A stretch of DNA of 64,000 nt from Citrobacter rodentium NBRC 105723 = DSM 16636 (GCF_021278985.1 NZ_CP082833.1:992001-1056000), one strand, 5' to 3'; shown: positions 45,540 to 55,072, numbered from the stretch's first letter. The notes: generated by a model not told the origin, from the letters alone. A program made the numbers and translations.

Positions 45540-45571
45540 TGAACCTTACGCGGCGGTTTGTGTAAGGTTCA
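45540..45571. promoter_or_regulatory. 10-bp dyad before the PrpR-like regulator gene
   Basis: TGAACCTTAC (45540-45549) and its exact complement GTAAGGTTCA (45562-45571) with a 12-base loop. It sits between the amidohydrolase and regulator genes. It could be a terminator-like hairpin, but the same 10-mer also occurs upstream of the operon promoter (40916), so it may be a binding site of the regulator. Confidence 0.55.
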
Positions 45572-45612
45572 GACTGCATAAAACAGGACGTCCTGGCTTA
45601 AGAGAAGAATGA

Positions 45613-47496
45613 ATGAAGAATAATGAGATTGTTATCTTTTCCGTTTCCCGCACCATTACTCAGCGCATCGCCAATGTGTTAATTGAAAGGAAACTGGAGA
45701 TACCCGTCTATGAATCTCATTATTCTGACGTGCTGGAAAAAGCGGAGGAGATGATTCAGGCGGGCACTAAAATCATTATCAGCCGCGGCGGCACGGCGGC
45801 GCTGTTACGCAGCAATGTGACGATTCCGGTGCTCGAAATCGCCCATGACTTTCACGGCGTTTATCGCATCCTGCAGGAAGCCAGACGCAAATCGCAAAAA
45901 ATCGCCGCCGTCGGCTTTCCCCAGTTTTGTAATGTCCTGCGCCATTATCAAAACTTGACCAATGAAGAGTTCAAGATCTGCCAGGTCTATAACCACTATG
46001 ATATTGAAAACGTGGTAAAGAGTCTGGCCAGCGATGACTATCAGCTGGTGATTGGCGGACTGACCGTCGCCGAAATGGCAAAAAAGTACGGTTTAAACGC
46101 GGTGATGGGCGACACCGATAATATCTCCATTGAGCAAGCCATTAACGAAGCCCGGAGCCTGCTGAAATATATCAACCGGGAAAACGCGAAGCTGTTAATG
46201 AGCCATTCAGCGTTAAATCAGTCGCGCGAAGGCATTATGTGTATCGATCAGATGGGCGAAGTGATCAACGTTAACGCCGCCGGAATGAGCTTATTTCAGT
46301 GCCACGTCGGGGATAAGCTGTTTAAAAAAGAGGCGTTTAAAGATTTGTACGGCAGTATTATTAACGAAATCAGCCTGAAAGAGCAGCCCGTTGAAATTAA
46401 TGGCAGCCTGATTTACATCTCAATTAAACATTTTTCCCATCATCAGAACGCCTACTCCATTATCACCGGCCTGAGCCAGGACAGCGCCCTCTGGCATGCC
46501 GCCGCGAACAGGAAAAGTAAACTGCGCGGCTTTTCCACCACTTACTCTTTCGACGATATTATTGGTCAGTCGCCGGAAATCAGGAACGTCATTGAAAAAG
46601 CGAAGCTGTGCGCGCAATACGATCTGCCGGTCACGATTACCGGCGCGACCGGAACGGGCAAAGAGCTGTTCGCCCAGAGTATTCATCACCACAGCTCACG
46701 CAGCCACTCTCCCTTTATCGCCATAAACTGTGCGGCTATTCCGGAAAGCCTTCTGGAAAGCGAGCTGTTCGGCTATGCCGACGGCGCGTTTACCAACGCC
46801 CGCAAAGGCGGCAAGCCCGGTATTTTCGAAATGGCGAGAGAAGGCACGGTATTTATTGATGAAATCAGCGAAGCGCCGCTATCGGTACAGGTAAAGCTGC
46901 TGCGCGTGTTGCAGGAGAAGCAGTTTTCGCGGATCGGCGGCGACTCATTGATTACGGCGGATTTTCGCCTGATTACCGCCAGCAATAAAGCGTTAAAGGC
47001 GCTGGTCGACGCGGGCGAGTTCCGCCAGGACCTGTATTACCGCATCAACATACTGGAGCTTGAACTCCCCGCGCTGCATCAGCGTCCGGGTGACGTAATG
47101 CCGATCGTCCAGCACCTGCTGGCGCAGCAGGGCAAGACGCTGATTTTTACCCCGGAGGCCCAGGCGTTTTTGAATCGTTACCCCTGGCCGGGCAATATCC
47201 GTGAACTACAGGCGATGGTCTACCGGCTGATTGTATTGCTACAGACCGATGTGGTGAATAAAGAGATCCTTCAACAGCTGTGTCAGCTGACGCCCGCTTC
47301 GCAGGAAGAGAATGTTCACAACTCCGACTGCGAGGCAGCGACGGCGGAAACCGATCTGCTTAAAAAGCAGGAAAAGCAGCTGATCGCCCGCGTGCTTGAA
47401 ACCACGGCGGGCGACCGGACCAAAGCGGCGGTGATGCTGGGGATCAGCCCCACCACCCTGTGGCGTAAGCTTAAAGAGCATCGCATCGGCGGGTAG
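45613..47496 (+). CDS. Sigma54-dependent PrpR-like transcriptional activator
   Basis: Enhancer-binding protein of 627 residues. PrpR-type sensor domain (about 1-195, IIISRGGTAALLRS motif), a PAS-like segment (about 205-290), AAA+ domain with Walker A GATGTGKE at 344-351 and Walker B GTVFIDEIS, and a Fis-type helix-turn-helix at about 590-622 (DRTKAAVMLGISPTTLWRKLKEH). The sigma54-contact loop reads GAFTNA at 391-396 in place of the usual GAFTGA. It probably drives the upstream RpoN promoter in response to a small acid bound by the PrpR domain. Confidence 0.9.
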   Translation: MKNNEIVIFSVSRTITQRIANVLIERKLEIPVYESHYSDVLEKAEEMIQAGTKIIISRGGTAALLRSNVTIPVLEIAHDFHGVYRILQEARRKSQKIAAVGFPQFCNVLRHYQNLTNEEFKICQVYNHYDIENVVKSLASDDYQLVIGGLTVAEMAKKYGLNAVMGDTDNISIEQAINEARSLLKYINRENAKLLMSHSALNQSREGIMCIDQMGEVINVNAAGMSLFQCHVGDKLFKKEAFKDLYGSIINEISLKEQPVEINGSLIYISIKHFSHHQNAYSIITGLSQDSALWHAAANRKSKLRGFSTTYSFDDIIGQSPEIRNVIEKAKLCAQYDLPVTITGATGTGKELFAQSIHHHSSRSHSPFIAINCAAIPESLLESELFGYADGAFTNARKGGKPGIFEMAREGTVFIDEISEAPLSVQVKLLRVLQEKQFSRIGGDSLITADFRLITASNKALKALVDAGEFRQDLYYRINILELELPALHQRPGDVMPIVQHLLAQQGKTLIFTPEAQAFLNRYPWPGNIRELQAMVYRLIVLLQTDVVNKEILQQLCQLTPASQEENVHNSDCEAATAETDLLKKQEKQLIARVLETTAGDRTKAAVMLGISPTTLWRKLKEHRIGG

Positions 47497-47548
47497 TCCG
47501 CCGCGCGTGACCGGGACAGACGACCCGGCCACAGAACGGATGAACGGA

Positions 47549-48937
47549 TTAAATTTCCGGGGTGTTTTTGTATCCGGTCAGCATCAGCAGCAGGCTCTGG
47601 CTGGAGTCCGCCGGGGCGAATTCATAATGGTTACCCTGACGATCGCCGCCGATATACTAGGAGATTTCGCTTTTCCCTTCCGCCAGCGCTTTACGCACTA
47701 CCCGATCGATATCGATATAACGGTACTCATGCGAGTCGTTAATATACAGGATGGCATCAGAGCGGTAATTGATGGCGGGCTTGTTGCTCCATCTAACGTC
47801 AGCGGCGCGCCAGTCATTGTTGGTAGGGTAAAAGAAGATCTGATCCGCGCCGTTGTGTTCGGTTTTGCCGCCGTAGAGACGAATCCGGTATTTAAACAGG
47901 GAGGCGTCCATACCGGCTGGCAGAGCGGGAATTTTAAACTTCACCAGCGTCAGCGTTTCCGGGTGTCGGGTCCGGCCGCCGTTTGACCAGTCGTCCTGCA
48001 CATACAGTTTTTCCGCACCGGCGTGAGGCGTATCCTCTTCGCTGCTGACCCAGCTGTTCTCTTCCGCTTTACTGTAAGCGTAAGGAACCATGGTGCCGCA
48101 ATCCATTCCCTGGTTCATACAAAGATCGGTCATAAACCGCGCGCTGTCTTCCTTCCAGCCGTTCATAAAATCGGCATGGGCGGTATAAATGCTTCCCCAG
48201 CGCTCCTGACGTTTATCACCGTCCATGAGCGGATCCATCGACAGTTCGATTTTAGCGGTATCCAGCGATGTTATCTGCGGCAGCACATACGCGATATTCA
48301 TATTCACCGTCGGGATTTTCACCGGATATTGCGCCGGACATTTCCCGTTATCGGCATAAACCGCATTGCTGTGGCCGTGAGCAGGTTTGAGATTGACGCC
48401 GTCCCAACAGTTGGGGAAGGCAATACCGATGGCATCGCCCGCTTTACGCAGGCCGCAAACCTCTCCGGCCTTGTTGGAATAGCCTTTGCCATTGGCGCAT
48501 AAAAAGGAGATGGCGGAACTGGGGCCAGTGCCATGATGATCGCCCGCCAGCAGCTCCAGCCCTGGCGGGAAGGGATGGAGAGGATATTGCGTGACGTTGG
48601 TGGTCTGGTAGTAGGTTTTCTGATACGCCGGTTTGACGACTTCGCCATTGGGTAATTTCATCGACGGCGCCCAGTAAGCTGAGCTGTCCGCTTTGTTATC
48701 GCAGGTGGTGTCTGGCTGCGCGCGTAAGGTTTGATAAGTTGATACTGAGTCGGTATGCGTATTGCCAAAAAAGTCATGCCACATGGCCTGATTGGCTTTG
48801 CCAAACATCATAATGGCGTCGTCGCCCAGCGTATGGCTGTAGCCGCAAACTACCTGCGCCTGCGGCCCGGCGTGGGCCGAAAAGGCGCCAGCCGAAGCAA
48901 GAGCGACCAGAACGGAAGAGACAAGATTGAGTTTCAT
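47549..48937 (-). pseudogene. Secreted DUF1996-type protein with in-frame TAG near the 3' end
   Basis: Secreted protein: signal peptide MKLNLVSSVLVALASAGAFSAHA, then a DUF1996-like domain (GDDAIMMFGKANQAMWHDFFGN ... HGHSNAVYADNGKCP, about 35-230). A C-terminal beta-sandwich resembling DNRLRE/CBM-type modules follows (LTLVKFKIPALPAGMDASLF ... NDWRAADVRWSNKP). Codon 427 is TAG (47657-47659), after which the same frame continues for 35 residues (YIGGDRQGNHYEFAPADSS...) to TAA at 47549. The lost part looks like the last strands of the sandwich, so the stop is probably a nonsense mutation. I chose the ATG at 48937; an earlier one at 48979 precedes the signal. Function unknown; possibly polysaccharide-related. 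Confidence 0.75.
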
Positions 48938-49049
48938 GTTTGCTGACCTGTTGATTACGGGTAGCGTCAGCAATAACAAAGCAGCGCGCGATGTTGCACA
49001 TCATTAATTATCAATTCCGCTCAAAGGCGCAGGCGCTTAGCGGATGAGG

Positions 49050-50246
49050 TTAATCACGCCGGGCTAAATCCTGCGCGCACGCCCAGGCGCTCGACCATGC
49101 CCACTGGAAGTTGTAGCCGCCCAGCCAGCCGGTAACGTCCATCACTTCGCCAATGAAATAGAGACCCGGCACATGACGGGCTTCCATTGTGCGCGATGAC
49201 AGTTCGTTGGTATCGACTCCGCCGAGCGTCACTTCCGCGGTGCGGTAGCCTTCGGTGCCGTTAGGCTGCACGCGCCAGGCGGTCAGCGTGTCGACCAGCG
49301 TCTGCTGGTCGCGGACGTTGAGCTGCTTAAGCGAGCCGTCCGGAATTTGCCCGAGCTGTTGCAGACATTCCACCAGCCGCTTCGGCAGATGCATCGCCAG
49401 CGTATTTTTCAGGCTTTGATTAGGATGAGCGCTACGCTGCTGGTTAAGGAAAGCGTCCGGATCGACATCCGGCAGCAGATTTATGCTGACATATTCGCCC
49501 GGCAGCCAGAAGCTGGAAATCTGTAAAACCGCCGGGCCTGAAAGCCCGCGATGGGTGAAAAGCAGATTTTCCCGGAAAACGGTGCCGTCCTCGGCGGTAA
49601 TGACCGACGGAACGGAAACGCCGGAAAGCGTCTGAAGCTGCTCCAGCAAAGGTTTATGCAGCGTAAAAGGCACCAGCCCGGCGCGGGTAGGCAGCACCTT
49701 CAGGCCAAACTGTTCGGCAATTTTATACCCAAACGGCGTCGCGCCAAGACCGGGCATGGAAAGCCCGCCGGAGGCGATCACCAGCTTTTTCGCGCCAACG
49801 GTCATGCCGTTAAGCTCCAGCGTAAAGCCCTCATCATCACGCGCAACGCTCAATACTTCGCTGCGTAAGCGGAGGGTAACATTGCCTTTTTCGCATTCCG
49901 CCACCAGCATATCGACGATTTGCTGAGCGGAATCATCGCAGAACAGCTGGCCGAGCGTTTTCTCATGCCAGGCGATACCGTACCTGCCGACCAGATCGAT
50001 AAAATCCCACTGGCTATAGCGCGCCAGCGCCGATTTGCAAAAATGCGGGTTCTGACTGAGATAGGCCGCGGGTTCGACATAAAGATTGGTAAAGTTGCAG
50101 CGTCCCCCGCCGGACATCAGGATCTTGCGGCCCGGTTTCTTACCGTTATCGATAAGCAGCACCCGGCAGCCCGCCTGCCCTGCCTGAGCGGCGCAGAACA
50201 TACCCGCCGCGCCAGCGCCTATAATAATGGCATCGAACCTTTCCAC
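49050..50246 (-). CDS. yhiN: FAD-dependent oxidoreductase YhiN (BaiN-like)
   Basis: Flavoprotein of 398 residues in the HI0933/BaiN family. N-terminal FAD-binding motif GAGAAGMFCAAQAG near 8-21, the family signature GRKILMSGGGRCNFTN near 39-54, and a second dinucleotide-like ASGGLSMPGLGATPFGYKIAEQFG near 157-180. C-terminal GLYFIGEVMDVTGWLGGYNFQWAWSSAWACAQ is typical. E. coli YhiN has the same place beside pitA; its physiological reaction is not established. Confidence 0.92.
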   Translation of the reverse strand: MERFDAIIIGAGAAGMFCAAQAGQAGCRVLLIDNGKKPGRKILMSGGGRCNFTNLYVEPAAYLSQNPHFCKSALARYSQWDFIDLVGRYGIAWHEKTLGQLFCDDSAQQIVDMLVAECEKGNVTLRLRSEVLSVARDDEGFTLELNGMTVGAKKLVIASGGLSMPGLGATPFGYKIAEQFGLKVLPTRAGLVPFTLHKPLLEQLQTLSGVSVPSVITAEDGTVFRENLLFTHRGLSGPAVLQISSFWLPGEYVSINLLPDVDPDAFLNQQRSAHPNQSLKNTLAMHLPKRLVECLQQLGQIPDGSLKQLNVRDQQTLVDTLTAWRVQPNGTEGYRTAEVTLGGVDTNELSSRTMEARHVPGLYFIGEVMDVTGWLGGYNFQWAWSSAWACAQDLARRD

Positions 50247-50476
50247 TTTGCGTTCCTCTCTGAAATCCGGGCGTGAATTGTAAAGTTATCTCAGTGGTCG
50301 CACCAGCGACAAAAACGGCGGCAATGAGTATTTGCCTGAAATCTATAAGATAATTCTTTAGAGGCAGCTCGGGATGCAGGCGCTAAATCAAAAAAAGTCT
50401 ATATTTCACTTTGCCCGCGCCGCTAAAGTCACTGATAATGCGCCGCGTTCATGTCCTCAAAATGGCGTAACGTCCT

Positions 50477-51976
50477 ATGCTACATTTGTTTGCTGGCCTG
50501 GATTTACATACCGGGCTTTTATTATTGCTTGCTCTGGCCTTTGTGCTGTTCTACGAAGCGATAAACGGCTTCCATGACACAGCCAACGCAGTAGCAACCG
50601 TAATCTACACCCGCGCGATGCGTTCGCAGCTGGCGGTGGTTATGGCTGCGCTGTTTAACTTCTTTGGTGTGCTACTGGGAGGTCTCAGCGTGGCCTATGC
50701 CATTGTGCATATGCTGCCGACGGACCTGCTGCTTAACATGGGCTCCACGCATGGACTTGCGATGGTGTTCTCTATGCTGCTGGCGGCGATCATCTGGAAC
50801 CTCGGGACCTGGTATTTTGGGTTACCGGCATCCAGCTCCCACACATTGATTGGCGCCATCATCGGCATCGGTTTAACCAATGCCCTGATGACCGGCACAT
50901 CCGTTGTCGACGCGCTGAACATCCCGAAAGTGATCGGCATTTTTGCCTCGCTTATCATCTCGCCGATCGTCGGCCTGGTGGTCGCGGGCGGCCTGATTTT
51001 CCTTCTGCGTCGTTACTGGAGCGGCACCAAAAAGCGCGCCCGTATCCACCTGACGCCGGCGGAACGTGAAAAGAAAGACGGCAAGAAAAAACCGCCTTTC
51101 TGGACCCGTATCGCCCTGATCCTCTCGGCTATCGGCGTGGCGTTTTCACACGGCGCGAACGACGGGCAGAAAGGCATTGGTCTGGTCATGCTGGTACTGA
51201 TTGGCGTGGCGCCTGCGGGCTTCGTGGTAAACATGAACGCCTCGGGTTACGAAATTACCCGCACCCGTGATGCGATCAACAACGTCGAGATCTATTTCCA
51301 GCAGCATCCTGACCTGCTGAAAAAAGTCACCGGCGTCGACCAACTTATTCCGTCCCCGGAACCGGCCGCCACGCAGCCAGCGGAATTCCACTGCCATCCG
51401 GCAAACACCATCAACGCGCTGGAGCGCGCGAAGGCGATGCTGGCGAACAACGTGGAAAGCTATGACAAGCTGAGCGTTGAGCAGCGCAGCCAGCTGCGTC
51501 GCATTATGCTGTGCATCTCCGACACCACCGATAAAGTGACGAAGCTGCCGGGCGTGAGCGCTGACGACCAGCGTCTGCTGAAAAAACTGAAAACCGATAT
51601 GCTGAACACCATCGAATATGCGCCTGTCTGGATCATTATGGCGGTCGCGCTGGCGCTGGGTATTGGCACCATGATCGGCTGGCGTCGCGTGGCGACCACC
51701 ATCGGCGAGAAAATCGGTAAGAAAGGCATGACCTATGCCCAGGGGATGTCCGCGCAGATGACGGCGGCGGTCTCTATCGGTCTGGCCAGCTACACCGGGA
51801 TGCCGGTCTCCACCACGCACGTCCTCTCCTCCTCGGTGGCGGGTACGATGGTGGTCGACGGCGGCGGTTTGCAGCGTAAGACGGTTACCAGCATTCTGAT
51901 GGCGTGGGTATTTACGCTGCCAGCGGCGATCCTGCTGTCCGGTACGCTGTACTGGATTGCGCTGAAGCTTATCTAA
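50477..51976 (+). CDS. pitA: Low-affinity inorganic phosphate transporter PitA
   Basis: Inner-membrane symporter importing metal-phosphate complexes, 499 residues, same length as E. coli PitA. It has two PD001131-type repeats, GFHDTANAVATVIYTRAM near 31-48 and FSHGANDGQKGIG near 224-236, ten or so membrane segments, and a long cytoplasmic loop between. I take the ATG at 50477. It diverges from yhiN, as in E. coli. Confidence 0.96.
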   Translation: MLHLFAGLDLHTGLLLLLALAFVLFYEAINGFHDTANAVATVIYTRAMRSQLAVVMAALFNFFGVLLGGLSVAYAIVHMLPTDLLLNMGSTHGLAMVFSMLLAAIIWNLGTWYFGLPASSSHTLIGAIIGIGLTNALMTGTSVVDALNIPKVIGIFASLIISPIVGLVVAGGLIFLLRRYWSGTKKRARIHLTPAEREKKDGKKKPPFWTRIALILSAIGVAFSHGANDGQKGIGLVMLVLIGVAPAGFVVNMNASGYEITRTRDAINNVEIYFQQHPDLLKKVTGVDQLIPSPEPAATQPAEFHCHPANTINALERAKAMLANNVESYDKLSVEQRSQLRRIMLCISDTTDKVTKLPGVSADDQRLLKKLKTDMLNTIEYAPVWIIMAVALALGIGTMIGWRRVATTIGEKIGKKGMTYAQGMSAQMTAAVSIGLASYTGMPVSTTHVLSSSVAGTMVVDGGGLQRKTVTSILMAWVFTLPAAILLSGTLYWIALKLI

Positions 51977-51982
51977 GCGGAA

Positions 51983-52016
51983 GCCGCGTCGGATGGCGGC
52001 GATACCTTCTCCGGCC
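51983..52016. repeat. REP-like element after pitA
   Basis: Imperfect REP unit (GCCGCGTCGGATGGCGGCGATACC ... CTCCGGCCTAC) directly after the pitA stop, followed by a second partial GGCCGGGCCGGC block to about 52045. Probably stabilises the pitA message 3' end. Confidence 0.6.
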
Positions 52017-52066
52017 TACAGATAAACGCAGGCCGGGCCGGCGGATAGACGAAATAAAGCGTATGA

Positions 52067-52094
52067 GCGGGTCAGGAAACTGGCCCGTTTTTTT
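52067..52094 (+). terminator. pitA terminator
   Basis: GCGGGTCAG (52067-52075) pairs, with two G-U pairs, to CTGGCCCGT (52080-52088) around a GAAA tetraloop, followed by seven T (52088-52094). Good intrinsic terminator between pitA and convergent uspB. Confidence 0.88.
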
Positions 52095-52098
52095 ATGC

Positions 52099-52434
52099 TC
52101 AGTGCCAGATCATCAATGCGATAAGGCTGATGACCACCAGACCGCACAGCGCGCTGGTCAGAATAAACTGGCCGCGAACCCGCTCGCAGCGGCGGATAAA
52201 CTCTTCATCGTGGTGATCGCGGTAGCGCTGGGCATAGATATACCACACCAGCCGCACCTGTTTGTTGGGTTGACCATGCGCGGTGAAAAAACCGCCGCCA
52301 TCCACATACTGGTAGAGCAACGGATCGCAACCCCGAAGTACCACTAATAGCGCGCGTAACGATGAGAAATAGCGCACCATATTAACAATGCATACGACAC
52401 ATAACGCCCAGAACAATGCGACGGTGCTTATCAT
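52099..52434 (-). CDS. uspB: Universal stress protein B
   Basis: Membrane protein of 111 residues with two hydrophobic segments at its ends (about 3-22, STVALFWALCVVCIVNMVRY, and 88-108). In E. coli uspB is RpoS-dependent and affects ethanol tolerance in stationary phase. Divergent from uspA, conserved arrangement. Confidence 0.93.
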   Translation of the reverse strand: MISTVALFWALCVVCIVNMVRYFSSLRALLVVLRGCDPLLYQYVDGGGFFTAHGQPNKQVRLVWYIYAQRYRDHHDEEFIRRCERVRGQFILTSALCGLVVISLIALMIWH

Positions 52435-52834
52435 ACGACCTCCCCGGCGACCCGCCCTCGGAGTTCCTCTCCGGGACTACCGCTCCCCAGACTTGCCAGA
52501 CAGTTCAATGAAAGAGTACGACCAAAACCGCTCATGGTGATGCATAGCATCCGAGCGGCTTTATTTATAGTGTAGGAGATCAGTTAATTTTTTTGCCATA
52601 AGGTTAATCACTATCAATGCAATTAGCGCAAAAATTTGTTTAACTAACTGGTAAGCAAGGCGGATTGACGGATTATCCCGCCCACTATAAGGTAAAGATA
52701 ATCTGTACCAATCACATCGCGGCTGAGCTGGCCCCGCGTAAATAAATCGCAGAGTTCGCAGGACGCGGGTGACGCGACGGCACCAGAAACGTCAGCTGGC
52801 TGGTCATCGACAACTTTATGGAAGGAGTAATACT
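52435..52834. other. uspB-uspA divergent control region
   Basis: 400 bases without a gene. It contains a GC-rich imperfect hairpin next to uspB (CCCGGAG/CTCCGGG type, about 52454-52482) and then an AT-rich core (52560-52650) with several T tracts that probably carries both promoters. The 80 bases before uspA are of normal composition and end in a strong GGAAGGAG ribosome-binding site. Individual promoter boxes not assigned. Confidence 0.5.
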
Positions 52835-53269
52835 ATGGCTTACAAACACATTCTCATCGCGGTTGATCTTTCTCCGGAGAGTAAAGTTCTGGTAGAAAAA
52901 GCGGTCTCGATGGCGCGTCCCTATAACGCAAAAGTTTCCCTGATCCACGTTGATGTAAACTACTCTGACCTGTATACCGGCCTGATTGACGTTAATCTGG
53001 GCGACATGCAAAAACGCATCTCTGAAGAAACCCACCACGCATTGACCGAGCTGTCCACCAACGCAGGCTACCCCATCACGGAAACCCTGAGCGGCAGCGG
53101 CGATCTCGGACAGGTGCTGGTAGACGCTATTAAGAAATACGATATGGACCTGGTCGTTTGCGGCCATCACCAGGACTTCTGGAGCAAGCTGATGTCCTCC
53201 GCGCGCCAGCTGATCAACACCGTTCACGTTGATATGCTGATTGTGCCGCTGCGCGACGAAGAAGAGTAA
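52835..53269 (+). CDS. uspA: Universal stress protein A
   Basis: Cytoplasmic universal stress protein of 144 residues, identical in length to E. coli UspA ([20 protein letters not shown]...). UspA-type proteins of this subgroup lack the full ATP-binding G-x2-G-x9-G-S/T motif; here the segment is [31 protein letters not shown]. Induced by many growth-arresting stresses. The start at 52835 has GGAAGGAG upstream; an in-frame start at 52769 lacks one. Confidence 0.97.
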
Positions 53270-53576
53270 GTCTTCCCTGCCGGATGAGGGCGTACCTTAT
53301 CCGGCCTACGGTTCGCCGCCTTTTACAGGCCCCATCCGACACAAACCTGTTCTCACGCCAACGCCCGCTTCTGCGGGCGTTTTTTATGTCTTCTTCAGAA
53401 CTTCACGCCAGCGGCAAAATGATAATTAGTGTGATCAACTAATTAGATCGAAAACAATCTGTATAATAATCTATTCACGCGGTTAATAACCGCAGTCTAT
53501 AACAGAGTCAGACATTTTCGGCGCGTTTTGTTTTACGCGTCATACTTTTTGGGATGGCATCAAAAGGCGAAAGAAT
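53270..53576. other. uspA-dtpB intergenic region with REP and dtpB promoter
   Basis: 307 bases. It holds a REP unit (53279-53305), the uspA terminator (53361-53385) and an AT-rich stretch (53410-53480) followed by 100 bases of leader before dtpB. No other gene seen. Confidence 0.6.
53361..53385 (+). terminator. uspA terminator
   Basis: Perfect 8-bp arms ACGCCCGC (53361-53368) and GCGGGCGT (53373-53380) with a TTCT tetraloop, then TTTTT. Strong intrinsic terminator. Confidence 0.95.
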
Positions 53577-55049
53577 ATGAATACAACAGCACCCGGGGGT
53601 TTGCTCCAGCAACCCCGCCCGTTCTTTATGATCTTTTTTGTCGAATTATGGGAACGTTTTGGCTATTACGGCGTTCAGGGCATCCTGGCGGTTTTCTTTG
53701 TTAAACAGCTCGGCTTTTCGCAGGAACAGGCGTTTGTCACCTTTGGCGCCTTCGCCGCGCTGGTCTACGGCCTGATCTCCATCGGCGGCTACGTTGGCGA
53801 CCATCTGCTTGGCACCAAACGCACGCTGGTGCTGGGGGCGATTGTCCTGGCGATCGGCTACTTTATGACCGGAATGTCATTGCTCAGGCCTAACCTGATT
53901 TTTATCGCGCTGGGGACCATCGCCGTGGGTAACGGGCTGTTTAAGGCCAACCCGGCGAGCCTGCTCTCCAAATGCTATCCGCCAAAAGATCCGCGGCTGG
54001 ATGGCGCCTTCACCCTGTTTTATATGTCGATCAACATCGGTTCGCTGCTCTCGCTGTCTCTGGCGCCGGTGATTGCGGATAAATTCGGCTATGCCGTCAC
54101 CTACAACCTGTGCGGCGCGGGGCTGATTGTCGCGCTGCTGGTCTATTTCGCCTGCCGCGGAATGGTGAAGAATATCGGTTCCGCGCCGGACCATCAGCCG
54201 CTCCGCTTCCGCAATCTGCTGTACGTGCTGGTGGGCACGGTGGTAATGGTTTTCCTCTGCGCCTGGCTGATGCACAACGTACAGATCGCCAATCTGGTGC
54301 TGATTGTGCTCTCCATCGCGGTAACGATTATCTTCTTCCGCCAGGCGTTTAAGCTGGATAAAACCGGGCGCAACAAGATGTTTGTCGCATTCATTCTGAT
54401 GATTGAAGCGGTGCTGTTCTACATCCTGTACGCGCAGATGCCGACTTCGCTCAACTTCTTCGCCATTAATAACGTCCATCATCAGATCCTCGGCTTCACC
54501 ATCAACCCGGTGAGCTTCCAGGCGCTGAACCCGTTCTGGGTGGTGGTCGCCAGTCCGGTACTGGCGGCGATTTATACCCGTCTGGGCAGCAAAGGCAAAG
54601 ATCTGACGATGCCGATGAAGTTTACCCTCGGGATGTTCCTGTGCTCGCTCGGCTTTCTGACCGCGGCCGCCGCCGGTATGTGGTTTGCCGATGCGCAGGG
54701 GCTGACCTCGCCGTGGTTTATCGTGCTGGTGTATCTGTTCCAGAGTCTGGGCGAACTGCTGATTAGCGCGCTGGGGCTGGCGATGGTTGCCGCGCTGGTT
54801 CCGCAGCAGCTGATGGGCTTTATTCTCGGAATGTGGTTCCTCACCTAGGCCGCCGCGTTTCTGCTCGGCGGCTACGTGGCGACCTTTACCGCCGTCCCGG
54901 AAAATATCACAGACCCGCTACAGACGTTACCCATCTACACTGGCGTGTTCAGTAAAATCGGCCTGGTGACGCTCGGCGTCACGGTGGTCATGGCGCTGAT
55001 GGTGCCGTGGCTGAACCGGATGATTAATACGCCAGACAGCAAACAGTAA
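53577..55049 (+). pseudogene. dtpB: Di/tripeptide permease DtpB with in-frame amber codon
   Basis: Proton-dependent oligopeptide transporter (POT/PTR family), 12-14 membrane segments, with the family motif FFVELWERFGYYGVQGILAVFFVKQLG near 15-41. Codon 424 is TAG (54846-54848). E. coli DtpB has Gln at this point (FLTQAAAFLLGGYV), and here the frame resumes as AAAFLLGGYVATFTAVPENITD to TAA at 55049, giving the full 490-codon length. A single C-to-T change, CAG to TAG, explains it. As read, the product is 423 residues and lacks the last one to two membrane segments; probably non-functional unless TAG is suppressed. Confidence 0.88.
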
Positions 55050-55072
55050 CCGTACCGCTTGTGCCGGAGGGC

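Noticed and set aside
47549..47986. 159-codon + strand frame starting at 47507 (MTGTDDPATERMNGLNF...)
   Set aside because: It is the complement of the DUF1996 gene, which has a signal peptide and domain similarity; no independent support.
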